Source: Gammaproteobacteria bacterium (GTDB lineage Bacteria; Pseudomonadota; Gammaproteobacteria; Steroidobacterales; GCA-2729495). From it: DNA of 64,000 nt. Below are positions 52,177-59,342 of the stretch, piece after piece; the first letter of the stretch is position 1; every line of letters begins with the position of its first letter. Location of the stretch: NCBI GenBank assembly GCA_020853135.1, contig JADYZO010000042.1, positions 1 through 64,000 on the forward strand, read 5' to 3'. A model generated the notes under the pieces. The model was not told where the DNA came from. It did no database searches and was given only the letters and a program-made list of their open reading frames with translations. The position numbers and the translations under genes were made by a program.

Positions 52177-52962
52177 ATGGCCTGGATCGGAAAGCTGGCT
52201 GGTGGCCTGCTCGGCTATGCGGTGGCGCGCCTGCCCGGCGCCCTCATCGGTGTCATCCTCGGCCACCAGTTCGACCGGGGCCTCGGGGCGCGCCCGCGCA
52301 CGGTCGGCAGTGCGGCGGAGCGCCAGCGGGTATTCTTCGAGTCCACCTTCAGCGTCATGGGCCACCTCGCCAAGGCGGACGGCCGGGTCTCGGAGGCGGA
52401 GATCGGTGCGGCACGGGGCGTGATGCAGCGCATGCGCCTCGATGAGCGCCAGCGCCAGCTGGCCATCCAGCTGTTCAACACGGGCAAGGATCCCGCATAC
52501 CCGCTCGATGCCCAGGTGGCCCGGCTGCGCCAGTACTGCGGGAGCGAGCCGCAGCTCCTGCAGCTGTTCCTCGAGATCCAGGTCGACATCGCGCTGGCCA
52601 CCGGCGAGATCAGCGCGCCCGAGCGCATCCTGCTCGGGCGCATCGCCGCGGGACTCGGTTTCGGGGCGCTGGCGCTCGCGCAGATCGAAACCCTGTTGCG
52701 GATGCGGCGCGGCCAGCCAGGGGTGGGCCGCGAGGCGCCGCGGGTCGATGCCCTGGCGCAGGCCTATCAGGTGCTCGGCGTGCCGGCCGGCGCCAGCGAC
52801 CGCGAAGTGAAGACCGCCTACCGGCGGCTGATGAACCAGCACCATCCCGACAAGCAGGCGGCGCGCGGGCTGCCCGATTCCATGCGCGAGATCGCCGAGG
52901 AGCGCACGCGCGAGATCCGCGCGGCCTATGAGACCGTACGCCAGCACCGGGGCTTCCGCTAG
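52177..52962 (+). CDS. djlA: DjlA-like membrane-anchored DnaJ co-chaperone
   Basis: A 261-residue protein with the DjlA layout. An N-terminal membrane helix region rich in Gly ([19 protein letters not shown]) is followed by a TerB-like domain (about 50-165; [20 protein letters not shown]) and a C-terminal J domain (about 190-258) with the HPD motif in [10 protein letters not shown] near residue 223. DjlA acts with DnaK at the inner membrane. It diverges from purC. Confidence 0.92.
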   Translation: MAWIGKLAGGLLGYAVARLPGALIGVILGHQFDRGLGARPRTVGSAAERQRVFFESTFSVMGHLAKADGRVSEAEIGAARGVMQRMRLDERQRQLAIQLFNTGKDPAYPLDAQVARLRQYCGSEPQLLQLFLEIQVDIALATGEISAPERILLGRIAAGLGFGALALAQIETLLRMRRGQPGVGREAPRVDALAQAYQVLGVPAGASDREVKTAYRRLMNQHHPDKQAARGLPDSMREIAEERTREIRAAYETVRQHRGFR

Positions 52963-53004
52963 GCACGTGCTACCATTTTCGGCAGTCATCCGCAGGAGGC
53001 CGCC

Positions 53005-54615
53005 GTGGCACGCAATCCCCCGCTGATCGCTCCCTCCATCCTGTCGGCGGATTTCGCCCGCCTCGGGGACGAGGTCCGTGCAGTGCTCGATGCCGGCGCC
53101 GACCAGATCCACTTCGACGTCATGGACAACCACTACGTGCCGAACCTGACCATCGGCCCGCTGGTGTGCGCGGCGCTGCGCAAGCACGGGATCACGGCGC
53201 CCATCGACGTGCACCTGATGGTGCGCCCGGTGGACCGGCTGGTGGAGGACTTCGCCGCCGCGGGGGCGAGCTGGATCAGCTTCCACCCCGAGGCCAGCGA
53301 CCACGTGGACCGCACCATCGGGCTGATCCGCCAGCACGGCTGCAAGGCGGGCCTGGTGCTGAACCCGGCCAGCCCGCTCGGCTGGCTGGACTACACGCTG
53401 GAGAAGCTCGACTTCGTGCTGGTGATGTCGGTCAATCCCGGCTTCGGCGGACAGTCGGTCATCCACTCCGCCCTGCCCAAGCTGCGCCAGGTGCGCAAGC
53501 GCATCGATGCGCTCGGGCGCGACATCCGTCTCGAGGTGGACGGGGGCATCAAGGTGGACAACATCCGCGATGCCGCCGAGGCGGGCGCGGATACCTTCGT
53601 GGCGGGCTCGGCGATCTTCGGCAGCGCGGACTACGCCGCCACCATCCTGCAGCTGCGCAAGGAACTGGCGGCCGCCGCCTGTGGGCGGCGGCCGCCAGAC
53701 CTGCCAAAGGCGTTACTGGCCGCCGGCGGCTGCCGCCGGCGCCGGCGCCGGGGCCGGCACGGCGCGGATCTTCGGCTGCGGGCGGACGTTGTAGACCACG
53801 ATGGTCTTGCCGCTGGCCGAGACCAGCCCCTCGTCCTCCAGCACCTTGAGCACGCGGCCTGCCATCTCGCGCGAGCAGCCCACCAGGCGCGAGAGTTCCT
53901 GGCGGCTGACCTTGATCTGCATGCCCTGCGGATGGGTCATGGCGTCGGGCTCGTTGCACAGGTCGCGGATCGCGTGGGCGACACGGCCGGTGACGTCGAC
54001 GAAGGCGAGGTCGGAAAGCTTGCGGTTGGTGCGCGTCAGGCGTGTGGCCATCTGCGTGGCGAGCTCGAACACCAGGCCCGGGCTCTCGCTGGCGATCTGC
54101 CGGAAGCGCGGATAGTTCATCTCGGCGATCTCGGAGGAGACCCGGGTGCGCACCCAGGCGCTGCGGCTCGGCTGCTCGTTGAACAGCCCCATCTCGCCGA
54201 AGAACTGGCCCTTGTTGAGGTAGGCCAGCACCATTTCGTTGCCGTCCTCGTCCTCGATCATCACTTCGACGGAGCCGTCGATGATGTAGTAAAGCGTGTC
54301 GGGCGTGTCGCCCGCGTGGATCATCACCGTCTTGCCCGGCACCGTGCGCACCCGGCAGTAGGTCAGGAACCGGTTGATGGCCGGGATGTCGCTCAGCATT
54401 TTTCCGTTGGCAGCCATGGACTCACCCTCCCCTCGAGACAAACAACAACACTGGTGGAGACTACACTCGCCACGAGATGTGCGGCATGGCGATATGTTCA
54501 ATTGCGAGCCAGTGTAAGGGCTCCCGGGCCGGAGTATGTCAAGCCGGCTGGTGGAAATGTGAGCGGGATCACAAAGATGCGCGCATTGGGCGTGGCGGTC
54601 GACCCCGGAGCGTGA
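53005..54615 (+). CDS. rpe: ribulose-phosphate 3-epimerase with open, unterminated 3' extension
   Basis: Residues 1 to about 225 (53005 to about 53680) are a complete Rpe TIM barrel. The active-site residues are His36 and Asp38 ([13 protein letters not shown]), His70 (DVHLMV) and Asp179 (EVDGGIK), and the phosphate loop is FVAGSAIFG. It interconverts ribulose- and xylulose-5-phosphate. The family should end near ELAAA, but no stop occurs there in this frame. The frame stays open for over 300 further codons antisense to all of crp, to a stop at 54613-54615. The added sequence looks like shadow coding, not a domain. A 15-bp hairpin sits exactly at the expected end. The true protein end is uncertain. 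Confidence 0.75.
   Translation: MARNPPLIAPSILSADFARLGDEVRAVLDAGADQIHFDVMDNHYVPNLTIGPLVCAALRKHGITAPIDVHLMVRPVDRLVEDFAAAGASWISFHPEASDHVDRTIGLIRQHGCKAGLVLNPASPLGWLDYTLEKLDFVLVMSVNPGFGGQSVIHSALPKLRQVRKRIDALGRDIRLEVDGGIKVDNIRDAAEAGADTFVAGSAIFGSADYAATILQLRKELAAAACGRRPPDLPKALLAAGGCRRRRRRGRHGADLRLRADVVDHDGLAAGRDQPLVLQHLEHAACHLARAAHQAREFLAADLDLHALRMGHGVGLVAQVADRVGDTAGDVDEGEVGKLAVGARQACGHLRGELEHQARALAGDLPEARIVHLGDLGGDPGAHPGAAARLLVEQPHLAEELALVEVGQHHFVAVLVLDHHFDGAVDDVVKRVGRVARVDHHRLARHRAHPAVGQEPVDGRDVAQHFSVGSHGLTLPSRQTTTLVETTLATRCAAWRYVQLRASVRAPGPEYVKPAGGNVSGITKMRALGVAVDPGA
53665..53698. terminator. perfect 15-bp hairpin between rpe domain end and crp
   Basis: A perfect inverted repeat (53665-53679 with 53684-53698, loop TGTG) lies at the end of the Rpe catalytic domain and 15 bp beyond the crp stop codon on the other strand. 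It has no T-run on either side. It may still stop or protect both convergent transcripts. Read in the rpe frame it is coding. Confidence 0.55.
53713..54417 (-). CDS. crp: cAMP-receptor-type transcription regulator Crp
   Basis: A 234-residue CRP protein. The cyclic-nucleotide domain keeps [19 protein letters not shown] with Glu75, Arg85 and Ser86 (E. coli E72, R82, S83). In the dimer helix Thr130 is kept, but Ser128 of E. coli is Asn131. The helix-turn-helix is [20 protein letters not shown] (171-190), keeping the R-E-x-x-G-R contact pattern. After residue 212 there is an extra Pro/Ala-rich tail of about 20 residues absent from E. coli Crp. The start ATG 54417 has GGGAGGGTGAG upstream. The whole gene lies antisense within the open rpe frame. 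Confidence 0.93.
   Translation of the reverse strand: MAANGKMLSDIPAINRFLTYCRVRTVPGKTVMIHAGDTPDTLYYIIDGSVEVMIEDEDGNEMVLAYLNKGQFFGEMGLFNEQPSRSAWVRTRVSSEIAEMNYPRFRQIASESPGLVFELATQMATRLTRTNRKLSDLAFVDVTGRVAHAIRDLCNEPDAMTHPQGMQIKVSRQELSRLVGCSREMAGRVLKVLEDEGLVSASGKTIVVYNVRPQPKIRAVPAPAPAPAAAAGGQ
54558..54573. promoter_or_regulatory. perfect CRP-type operator TGTGA-N6-TCACA
   Basis: TGTGA (54558-54562), six bases, TCACA (54569-54573), flanked by AAA on both sides, matches the CRP consensus exactly. It is about 140 bp upstream of the crp start and about 207 bp upstream of the DUF481 gene on the other strand. Autoregulation of crp and control of the porin-like gene are both possible. The rest of the 362-bp gap (54418-54779) holds AT-richer stretches but no gene. 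Confidence 0.75.
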
Positions 54616-54779
54616 ACGGCGTCACGGTCGGGAGCCGCCCGGGCCGGGCGGTGATCGTGCTCCGGTCCCGTGTTGCGGCCCCGTGTTGCGGCAGGGCAGG
54701 GCCCGGTTTAGAGTGCGCCGCCTTGGCCGGCCCGGTTGCCCCGGGCGCGCCACCCGGATCCTGACAGGGGAGAACACCG

Positions 54780-55511
54780 ATGCACAGAATATCCGCCATC
54801 CTGGCGTTCCTCGGCTGCCTGCTGTCCGCGGGCCCGGCATTGGCCCATGGCGAAAAGGGCAAGCCGGCTCCGGAGGGCTGGTCCGGGAGCATCGCTGCCG
54901 GCTACGTGGCCGTCAGCGGCAATTCGGAGAGCACCACCGGCAATCTCAGGGGCGAGGTTTTCTACGACCGGGATCGCTGGCACCACAGTGGCCTGGCCAC
55001 GGCGATCGGCAGCAGCCAGAACAACAAGACCAGCTCGGAAGCCTACAAGGCCCAGCTGAAGACCAAGTACGACCTGGGCGAGGTCATCTACACCTTCGGC
55101 CTTGCCGAGTGGAACAAGGACCGCTTCAGCGCCTACGACCACCAGATTTTCGAGGTCGGCGGCCTGGGCTGGCGGGTGTGGCGCAGCGAAACCCAGGAGC
55201 TGAACCTCGAGGCGGGTGTCGGTGCCACCCAGTCGGAGTTCAGGGATGGCACGAGCAACAACGAGCTGGTGGGCCGGATCGGTGCCGACTACCACTGGCA
55301 CATCAGCGATACCGCGGTTTTCAGCCAGAAGCTGTCCAGTACCACCGGTGCCGACAACACCTACATCGAGTCCCTGACCCAGCTGAAGGCGGGGGTGGTC
55401 GGCAACCTCGCGCTGGTGCTGGGCTACCTGGTCAAGCACAACACCGATGTGCTGCCGGGCACCGACAAGACCGACACCCAGACCTCGATTTCGCTGGAAT
55501 ACAAGTTCTGA
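54780..55511 (+). CDS. DUF481 outer-membrane protein (YdiY-like)
   Basis: A 243-residue protein with a cleavable signal (about 1-22, ending AGPALA). The mature part has alternating beta-strand patterns such as GSIAAGYVAVSGNSESTTGN and ends in ISLEYKF, with the terminal Phe typical of outer-membrane barrels. The NSESTTGN segment is characteristic of DUF481 (salt-induced outer membrane protein family). Substrate is unknown. A CRP-type operator lies about 207 bp upstream. A 14-bp palindrome (55532-55545) follows the stop. Confidence 0.87.
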   Translation: MHRISAILAFLGCLLSAGPALAHGEKGKPAPEGWSGSIAAGYVAVSGNSESTTGNLRGEVFYDRDRWHHSGLATAIGSSQNNKTSSEAYKAQLKTKYDLGEVIYTFGLAEWNKDRFSAYDHQIFEVGGLGWRVWRSETQELNLEAGVGATQSEFRDGTSNNELVGRIGADYHWHISDTAVFSQKLSSTTGADNTYIESLTQLKAGVVGNLALVLGYLVKHNTDVLPGTDKTDTQTSISLEYKF

Positions 55512-55567
55512 ACGGGGGGCTGGCGGGGCGGTTCCCGGCCGGGAATGCGACCTGCCGGCGTTTTGCG

Positions 55568-55596
55568 TTGAAAAGCCCGGGACGGCCCATTAGAAT
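55568..55596 (+). promoter_or_regulatory. sigma70 promoter for rplM-rpsI
   Basis: TTGAAA (55568-55573) and TAGAAT (55591-55596) with the ideal 17-bp spacer, 54 bp before the rplM ATG. It is the best promoter match in the window. Confidence 0.8.
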
Positions 55597-55650
55597 GGCC
55601 GGCCTTCTGCCCGCGGTCGGCGCGGGTCCTGACATCTTGCAGACAGGCTC

Positions 55651-56079
55651 ATGAGAACGATTTCTGCCAAGCCGGAAGAAGTAAAGCGTGGCTGGTACCT
55701 GGTGGACGCCGACGGGCGCACCCTGGGCCGGCTGGCCACCGAGCTCGCGCGGCGGCTGCGCGGCAAGCACAAGCCCATCTACACGCCCCATGTGGACACC
55801 GGTGACTACATCGTCGTGGTCAATGCCGCCCGCATCCGCGTGACCGGCCAGAAGATGAAAGACAAGACCTACTACCGCTACACCGGCTACATCGGCAACA
55901 TGAAGACCGAGAGCCTGGAGCATCTGATGGACCGGGCTCCCGACCGCGCCTTGCGCATCGCCGTGAAGGGCATGCTGCCGAAGAACCGGCTCGGGGCCGC
56001 GATGCTGCGCAAGCTCAAGGTTTTCCCGGGCGCCGAGCACACGCATGCGGCCCAGCAGCCGCAGCCGCTCGAGATCTGA
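55651..56079 (+). CDS. rplM: 50S ribosomal protein L13
   Basis: L13 (142 aa, as in E. coli) is an early large-subunit assembly protein and represses its operon in E. coli. [19 protein letters not shown], then [20 protein letters not shown], and the late [20 protein letters not shown] identify it. The next gene, rpsI, starts 24 bp after its stop, the standard pair. Confidence 0.97.
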   Translation: MRTISAKPEEVKRGWYLVDADGRTLGRLATELARRLRGKHKPIYTPHVDTGDYIVVVNAARIRVTGQKMKDKTYYRYTGYIGNMKTESLEHLMDRAPDRALRIAVKGMLPKNRLGAAMLRKLKVFPGAEHTHAAQQPQPLEI

Positions 56080-56103
56080 TCCTGACTGCAGGTTGAACAA
56101 GAC

Positions 56104-56496
56104 ATGGCTACCCAGGCTTTCTACGGTACCGGCCGGCGCAAGAGCTCCACGGCACGGGTCTTCATCCGGCCCGGCAAGGGTGCGATCACCGTCAACGACC
56201 GGTCGCTGGACGAATTCTTCGGCCGCAAGACCGCGCGGATGATCGTGCGCCAGCCGCTGGAACTCACCCAGCTCGGCACCCACTTCGACGTCGACGTGAC
56301 GGTCAGCGGCGGTGGCATGACCGGCCAGGCCGGCGCGATCCGCCACGGCCTGACCCGTGCCCTGATGGCCTACGACGACAGCCTGCGCGGTGCGCTGCGC
56401 CGGGCCGGCTTTGCCACCCGCGATGCGCGCGAGGTCGAGCGCAAGAAGGTCGGCCTGCGCAAGGCCCGCCGCGCAACCCAGTACTCGAAGCGCTGA
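56104..56496 (+). CDS. rpsI: 30S ribosomal protein S9
   Basis: S9 (130 aa, as in E. coli) sits in the head with its C-terminal tail touching P-site t[23 protein letters not shown] is the start and the end is the typical basic [17 protein letters not shown]. It is co-transcribed with rplM. A tRNA gene follows 47 bp later without an intervening terminator, so the tRNA may be on the same transcript. Confidence 0.97.
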   Translation: MATQAFYGTGRRKSSTARVFIRPGKGAITVNDRSLDEFFGRKTARMIVRQPLELTQLGTHFDVDVTVSGGGMTGQAGAIRHGLTRALMAYDDSLRGALRRAGFATRDAREVERKKVGLRKARRATQYSKR

Positions 56497-56543
56497 TCGG
56501 GGCTGGCGGGTTTCGCCCCCGCCCACGATCCGTGCCGGGCCAT

Positions 56544-56617
56544 TGGGGGATCGTCTAGTGGTAGGACAGCGGACTCTGACTCCGTTAACCTAGGTTCGAA
56601 TCCTAGTCCCCCAGCCA
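56544..56617 (+). tRNA. tRNA-Gln, anticodon CTG
   Basis: A 74-nt cloverleaf with a 7-bp acceptor stem (TGGGGGA with TCCCCCA), an anticodon stem GCGGA/TCCGT and loop CTCTGAC, giving anticodon CTG. The T arm is CTAGG-TTCGAAT-CCTAG, and CCA is encoded at 56615-56617. The sequence resembles E. coli glutamine tRNAs. A terminator starts 16 nt later. Confidence 0.95.
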
Positions 56618-56632
56618 GTCCACGACCGGAAG

Positions 56633-56658
56633 AGCCCACCACCCGCGGTGGGCTTTTT
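56633..56658 (+). terminator. rho-independent terminator after tRNA-Gln
   Basis: An 8-bp stem AGCCCACC/GGTGGGCT (56633-56640 with 56647-56654) is followed by four more T. It ends the rplM-rpsI-tRNA unit. Confidence 0.92.
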
Positions 56659-56735
56659 CATTTCCACCACCATCCGCTCCTGGGCCGGGCCGGGCCGCCG
56701 GGTGGGGGCGCTGCCGCGCCGCGCGGGTTCCCCGC

Positions 56736-57398
56736 TCAGCGCCGGTCGAAGCGCTTGATCCCGGAATCGGTCGCCATGAGGATCACGTCCGCCGGCCGGT
56801 TGGCGAAGAGCCCCACCGTCACCACCCCGGCGATCTGGTTGAACCGGGTCTCGAGATCAGGCGGATTGGTGATCACCAGGTTGTGCACGTCGAGGATGAG
56901 GTTGCCGTTGTCGGTCACGAAGTCCTTGCGCGGGACCGGCTGGCCGCGGGCCCGGACCATCTGCCGCGCGACGTAGGACTGGGCCATCGGCACCACTTCC
57001 ACCGGCAGCGGGAACTTGCCGAGCGTGGCCACCCACTTGCTGTCGTCGATGATGCAGACGAAGCGCCGCGACGCCGCCGCCAGCACCTTCTCCCGGGTCA
57101 GCGCGCCGCCGCCGCCCTTGATCAGGTGGAAGTGCTTGTTGGCCTCGTCGGCCCCATCGACATAGAGGTCGAGGTCCCCCGCATCGGCAAGGTCCGAGAC
57201 CGTGAAGCCGGCCGCCTTCAGGCGCCTTTCGGTCTCGTGGGAACTGGCCACCACCGCGGATACGCGGTCGGCGACCCGGGCCAGTTCCTCGATGAAGAGG
57301 TTGACGGTGGAACCCGTGCCCACGCCCAGCCGGATGCCTGGTTCGAGCAGTTCGATGGCCGCCCTGGCGGCCTGCCGCTTCTTCGAGCCCTGATCCAT
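56736..57398 (-). CDS. rpiA: ribose-5-phosphate isomerase A
   Basis: RpiA (220 aa; E. coli 219) interconverts ribose-5- and ribulose-5-phosphate. GVGTGSTVNLFIEELA is the phosphate loop; DGADEANKHFHLIKGGGGAL holds the catalytic Asp residues and the glycine-rich loop; the catalytic Glu is in GGALTREKVLA. ATG 57398 gives MDQGSKKRQAARAAI. Together with rpe, the window has two pentose-phosphate isomerases. Its 5' end lies about 90 bp beyond the mini-gene terminator. Confidence 0.96.
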   Translation of the reverse strand: MDQGSKKRQAARAAIELLEPGIRLGVGTGSTVNLFIEELARVADRVSAVVASSHETERRLKAAGFTVSDLADAGDLDLYVDGADEANKHFHLIKGGGGALTREKVLAAASRRFVCIIDDSKWVATLGKFPLPVEVVPMAQSYVARQMVRARGQPVPRKDFVTDNGNLILDVHNLVITNPPDLETRFNQIAGVVTVGLFANRPADVILMATDSGIKRFDRR

Positions 57399-57486
57399 GC
57401 GCGTACTCCGGTCGGCTGGGGACACACTGCAGTCCTGCGGGCTGGCCGGGGTGTGTGTCGTGACGACTGAAGGCGGACCCCGGATG

Positions 57487-57515
57487 AAAATGTGCCCGCC
57501 AGAGGCGGGCACATT
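57487..57515 (-). terminator. rho-independent terminator of the lysine-rich mini-gene
   Basis: A perfect 12-bp stem (57489-57500 with 57504-57515, 3-nt loop) is followed on the minus strand by TTTTC. It lies 67-93 bp after the 24-codon gene and before rpiA. Confidence 0.85.
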
Positions 57516-57540
57516 CTGCAAACACTTCCTTTTGGGAAGC

Positions 57541-57566
57541 CGCGGGAACCGTTGCCGGTTCCCGCG
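57541..57566 (-). ncRNA. structured 3' region of the lysine-rich mini-gene
   Basis: A perfect 10-bp hairpin (57541-57550 with 57557-57566, 6-nt loop) sits between the mini-gene stop (57582) and the terminator. A small CTTCC/GGAAG stem (57525-57540 region) lies next to it. Together with the terminator this gives three successive stem-loops on a short transcript. Whether this RNA has a role of its own is unknown. Confidence 0.4.
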
Positions 57567-57581
57567 TTTCGCCAGCTATCG

Positions 57582-57656
57582 CTAGCGCTTCTTCTTGGCC
57601 TTCTTTGCGGCCTTCTTCTTGACCTTCTTCTTCGAAGCAGCCTTCTTCTTTGCCAT
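57582..57656 (-). CDS. 24-residue lysine-rich mini-protein
   Basis: A tiny gene of 24 codons: MAKKKAASKKKVKKKAAK, then KAKKKR, with 15 lysines and otherwise Ala, Ser, Val, Met and Arg. It has AGGAGA (57670-57665) 8 bp before the ATG, a TATACT -10 element, an AT-rich upstream region and a strong terminator, so expression is likely. The composition resembles histone H1-like tails and suggests binding to nucleic acid. I do not recognise a family. It stands alone between fau and rpiA. It could also be the leader ORF of a small RNA. Confidence 0.7.
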   Translation of the reverse strand: MAKKKAASKKKVKKKAAKKAKKKR

Positions 57657-57689
57657 GACAATGGTCTCCTGTCGGGGTAACCGCAATTT

Positions 57690-57718
57690 AGTATATACAA
57701 CCAAAATTAAATTACCAG
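57690..57718 (-). promoter_or_regulatory. promoter of the lysine-rich mini-gene
   Basis: On the minus strand TATACT (57695-57690) is preceded by an AT-rich stretch that is exceptional in this window (57681-57722). The -35 at 17 bp (CTGGTA) is weak. Transcription would start about 27 bp before the ATG. Confidence 0.55.
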
Positions 57719-57811
57719 TGATTGCCGTGAACGAGTTCGCAGATCCGGATGACTCACATGCTGGTACGAGTCGATGTCCTGCATCGGATCCACCAACATG
57801 CAATGAGCAAC

Positions 57812-58381
57812 TCAGAACATGTGCACGCCACGCTCGGTCACCACGGCATGCAGTCCGACATCCCAGGGACGCGTCGGCAGGGAGTCGACGCACTGGAACT
57901 CGTGCGCGATGCCGATGAGGTGCGGATGGTGCCAGCCCGCGCGCCGCCGGATGAAGGCGAAACTGCGGTCGTAGAAGCCGCCGCCCATGCCGAGCCGGCG
58001 GCCGCGCGTGTCGAAGGCGACCAGTGGCGCCAGCACGACATCCAGTTGCGCGCCCCGCAGCCAGGTGCCTGGCCCTGACAGCGGCTCGGCAATGCCCAGG
58101 CGATTGCTGGCGAGGTTCGCGCCAGGATGCCAGGGGGCGAACCGCAGCAGCCGGCCGTGCAACACCGGCAGATACACCTGCCGCCGGCGTGCCAGGGCCT
58201 CCGCCATGACGGGTTCGCAGTCGACTTCGCCCGCCACGGCCATGTAGCAGGCAATGCGGCGGCAGCGCGCCATGAGGGGGAGGCGCCAGAGGTGGTGCGC
58301 GATGGCCTGCGAGTGCGCGGCCAGGATGGCGGGCGGCAGCTGTGCCCGCTGGCGGCGCATGGCCGCACGCAGCGCCTTCAT
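57812..58381 (-). CDS. fau: 5-formyltetrahydrofolate cyclo-ligase
   Basis: A 189-residue 5-FTHF cyclo-ligase (YgfA family), which returns 5-formyl-THF to the folate pool with ATP. The signature GRRLGMGGGFYDR is at about 130-145, and QVYLPVLHGRLLRFAPW is the substrate region. I chose ATG 58381 (MKALRAAMRRQRAQL) because the upstream ATG at 58435 lies inside the 6S RNA closing stem. As in E. coli, zapA, 6S RNA and fau follow each other on one strand. Confidence 0.9.
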   Translation of the reverse strand: MKALRAAMRRQRAQLPPAILAAHSQAIAHHLWRLPLMARCRRIACYMAVAGEVDCEPVMAEALARRRQVYLPVLHGRLLRFAPWHPGANLASNRLGIAEPLSGPGTWLRGAQLDVVLAPLVAFDTRGRRLGMGGGFYDRSFAFIRRRAGWHHPHLIGIAHEFQCVDSLPTRPWDVGLHAVVTERGVHMF

Positions 58382-58422
58382 CCCGGGGGCACCCGGTGGC
58401 GTGGCTGCAGGGGGTGAAGGGT

Positions 58423-58606
58423 GGCGTTCCCGCATGTGCCGTATCGAACCGTCGCTCTCGGACCCGAGCGAAAGGTGGGACAGGCCTTGGCAGAGCAGGC
58501 TTTCCGCTCGTGGCGGTAATGCACAAAGCTGCCGACTGGCCGGGTCCCTGGAGTGCATTTAAGGGTCGAAGGCAGTCAGCTCTGCTCGAACACCGCAGGA
58601 AACGCC
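58423..58606 (-). ncRNA. ssrS: 6S RNA
   Basis: The gap between zapA and fau is the standard place of 6S RNA, the regulator that binds sigma70 RNA polymerase by mimicking an open promoter. The ends pair into a long closing stem: 58606-58589 and 58440-58423 on the minus strand (GGCGTTTCC with GGGAACGCC, then GCGGTG with CACATGC, small bulges). A further stem pairs GCAGAGC (58584-58578) with GCTCTGC (58496-58490). The span is 184 nt, the size of E. coli 6S RNA. The exact ends are my estimate from pairing and from the promoter. Confidence 0.88.
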
Positions 58607-58613
58607 ACTGCCG

Positions 58614-58619
58614 ATTATA
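58614..58619 (-). promoter_or_regulatory. -10 element of the 6S RNA promoter
   Basis: A perfect TATAAT (58619-58614 on the minus strand) lies 7 bp before the inferred 6S RNA start. The -35 region (CACTTT around 58641-58636) is weak. Confidence 0.75.
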
Positions 58620-58673
58620 CGGTGGCCACCGGTGGAAAGTGCGACGTGCGGCGTCCTTTGCCGCGATCGGGAC

Positions 58674-58985
58674 TCAGAGTTCCAGCTGCCGGCCGGATTG
58701 CAGCGCACCCTCGACGCGCTCGCGCATGGCGCGCACCCGCGCCTTGGACTTCGTTTCCAGAACCTCGCCACGCTCGCGCGAATGCAGCAATTCGTTGGCG
58801 ATGTTCAGGGCTGCCATGACGGCGATGCGCTCGAGCCCGACGACCCGGCCGCCGTCGCGGATTTCGCGCATCTTGCGGTCGAGCAGCTCCGCGGAGTCGA
58901 GCAGCGCGGCGCGTTCCTCCGGCGGACAGCCGATCTGGTAGTCCTTGTCGAGGATCCTGATGTTGACCCGGACTGCTTCGCTCAT
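58674..58985 (-). CDS. zapA: cell division protein ZapA
   Basis: ZapA (103 aa) cross-links FtsZ filaments at midcell. The N-terminal strand region VNIRILDKDYQIGCPPEERA and the following LLDSAELLDRKMREIRD and ALNIANELLHSRE are the family pattern; the C-terminal half is a coiled coil. Its ATG overlaps the stop of the gene upstream by 4 bp. 6S RNA and fau lie downstream on the same strand. Confidence 0.92.
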   Translation of the reverse strand: MSEAVRVNIRILDKDYQIGCPPEERAALLDSAELLDRKMREIRDGGRVVGLERIAVMAALNIANELLHSRERGEVLETKSKARVRAMRERVEGALQSGRQLEL

Positions 58986-59212
58986 GTCCCGTGCTCCATG
59001 CCCTTGAGGCGGCCGATCATGGCCTCCACCCGGGCACGCACCTGCTCGTTCTTCTGCAGCAGGTTGGCGCGCTCCGCGGTGAAGGCGTCCTGGCGCTGCC
59101 GGAGGGAGCGGTTCTCCTCCTTCAGCTGGTTGCAGGTGAGGACGAGGTCATCCAGCCGCTTGCCGAGCCGCTCGAGCTCTTCGCCGAAGGACTTGTCGCT
59201 GTCTTCCGTCAT
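58982..59212 (-). CDS. ZapB-like coiled-coil protein (TIGR02449 type)
   Basis: A 76-residue protein that is nearly all coiled coil: ELERLGKRLDDLVLTCNQLK, then EENRSLRQRQDAF and further heptads. The pair with zapA (ATGA overlap) is typical of pseudomonads and xanthomonads, where the gene is annotated as TIGR02449 or ZapB-like. A role in the Z ring beside ZapA is inferred. The start is ATG 59212. TATATT at 59223-59218 lies so close to the ATG that a near-leaderless transcript is possible. Confidence 0.85.
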   Translation of the reverse strand: MTEDSDKSFGEELERLGKRLDDLVLTCNQLKEENRSLRQRQDAFTAERANLLQKNEQVRARVEAMIGRLKGMEHGT

Positions 59213-59342
59213 CGATTCAATATAGTTCCGGCCACGGGCGATGGTCAAATGCACCGCCGCACCGCCGATGCGCTAGGATGGGCCCCATCCCGGGCGGTCG
59301 CCCGATTATGCAAACAGAGGAGGCCGGCGCGGCCTGCCATCC

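Noticed and set aside
55532..55545. 14-bp palindrome after the DUF481 gene as a terminator or operator
   Set aside because: It has no loop and no T-run. It could be a binding site, but nothing supports that.
56544..56617. tRNA-Gln as an attachment site for an integrated element
   Set aside because: No integrase gene or duplicated tRNA 3' end lies in the neighbouring sequence; rpiA follows directly.
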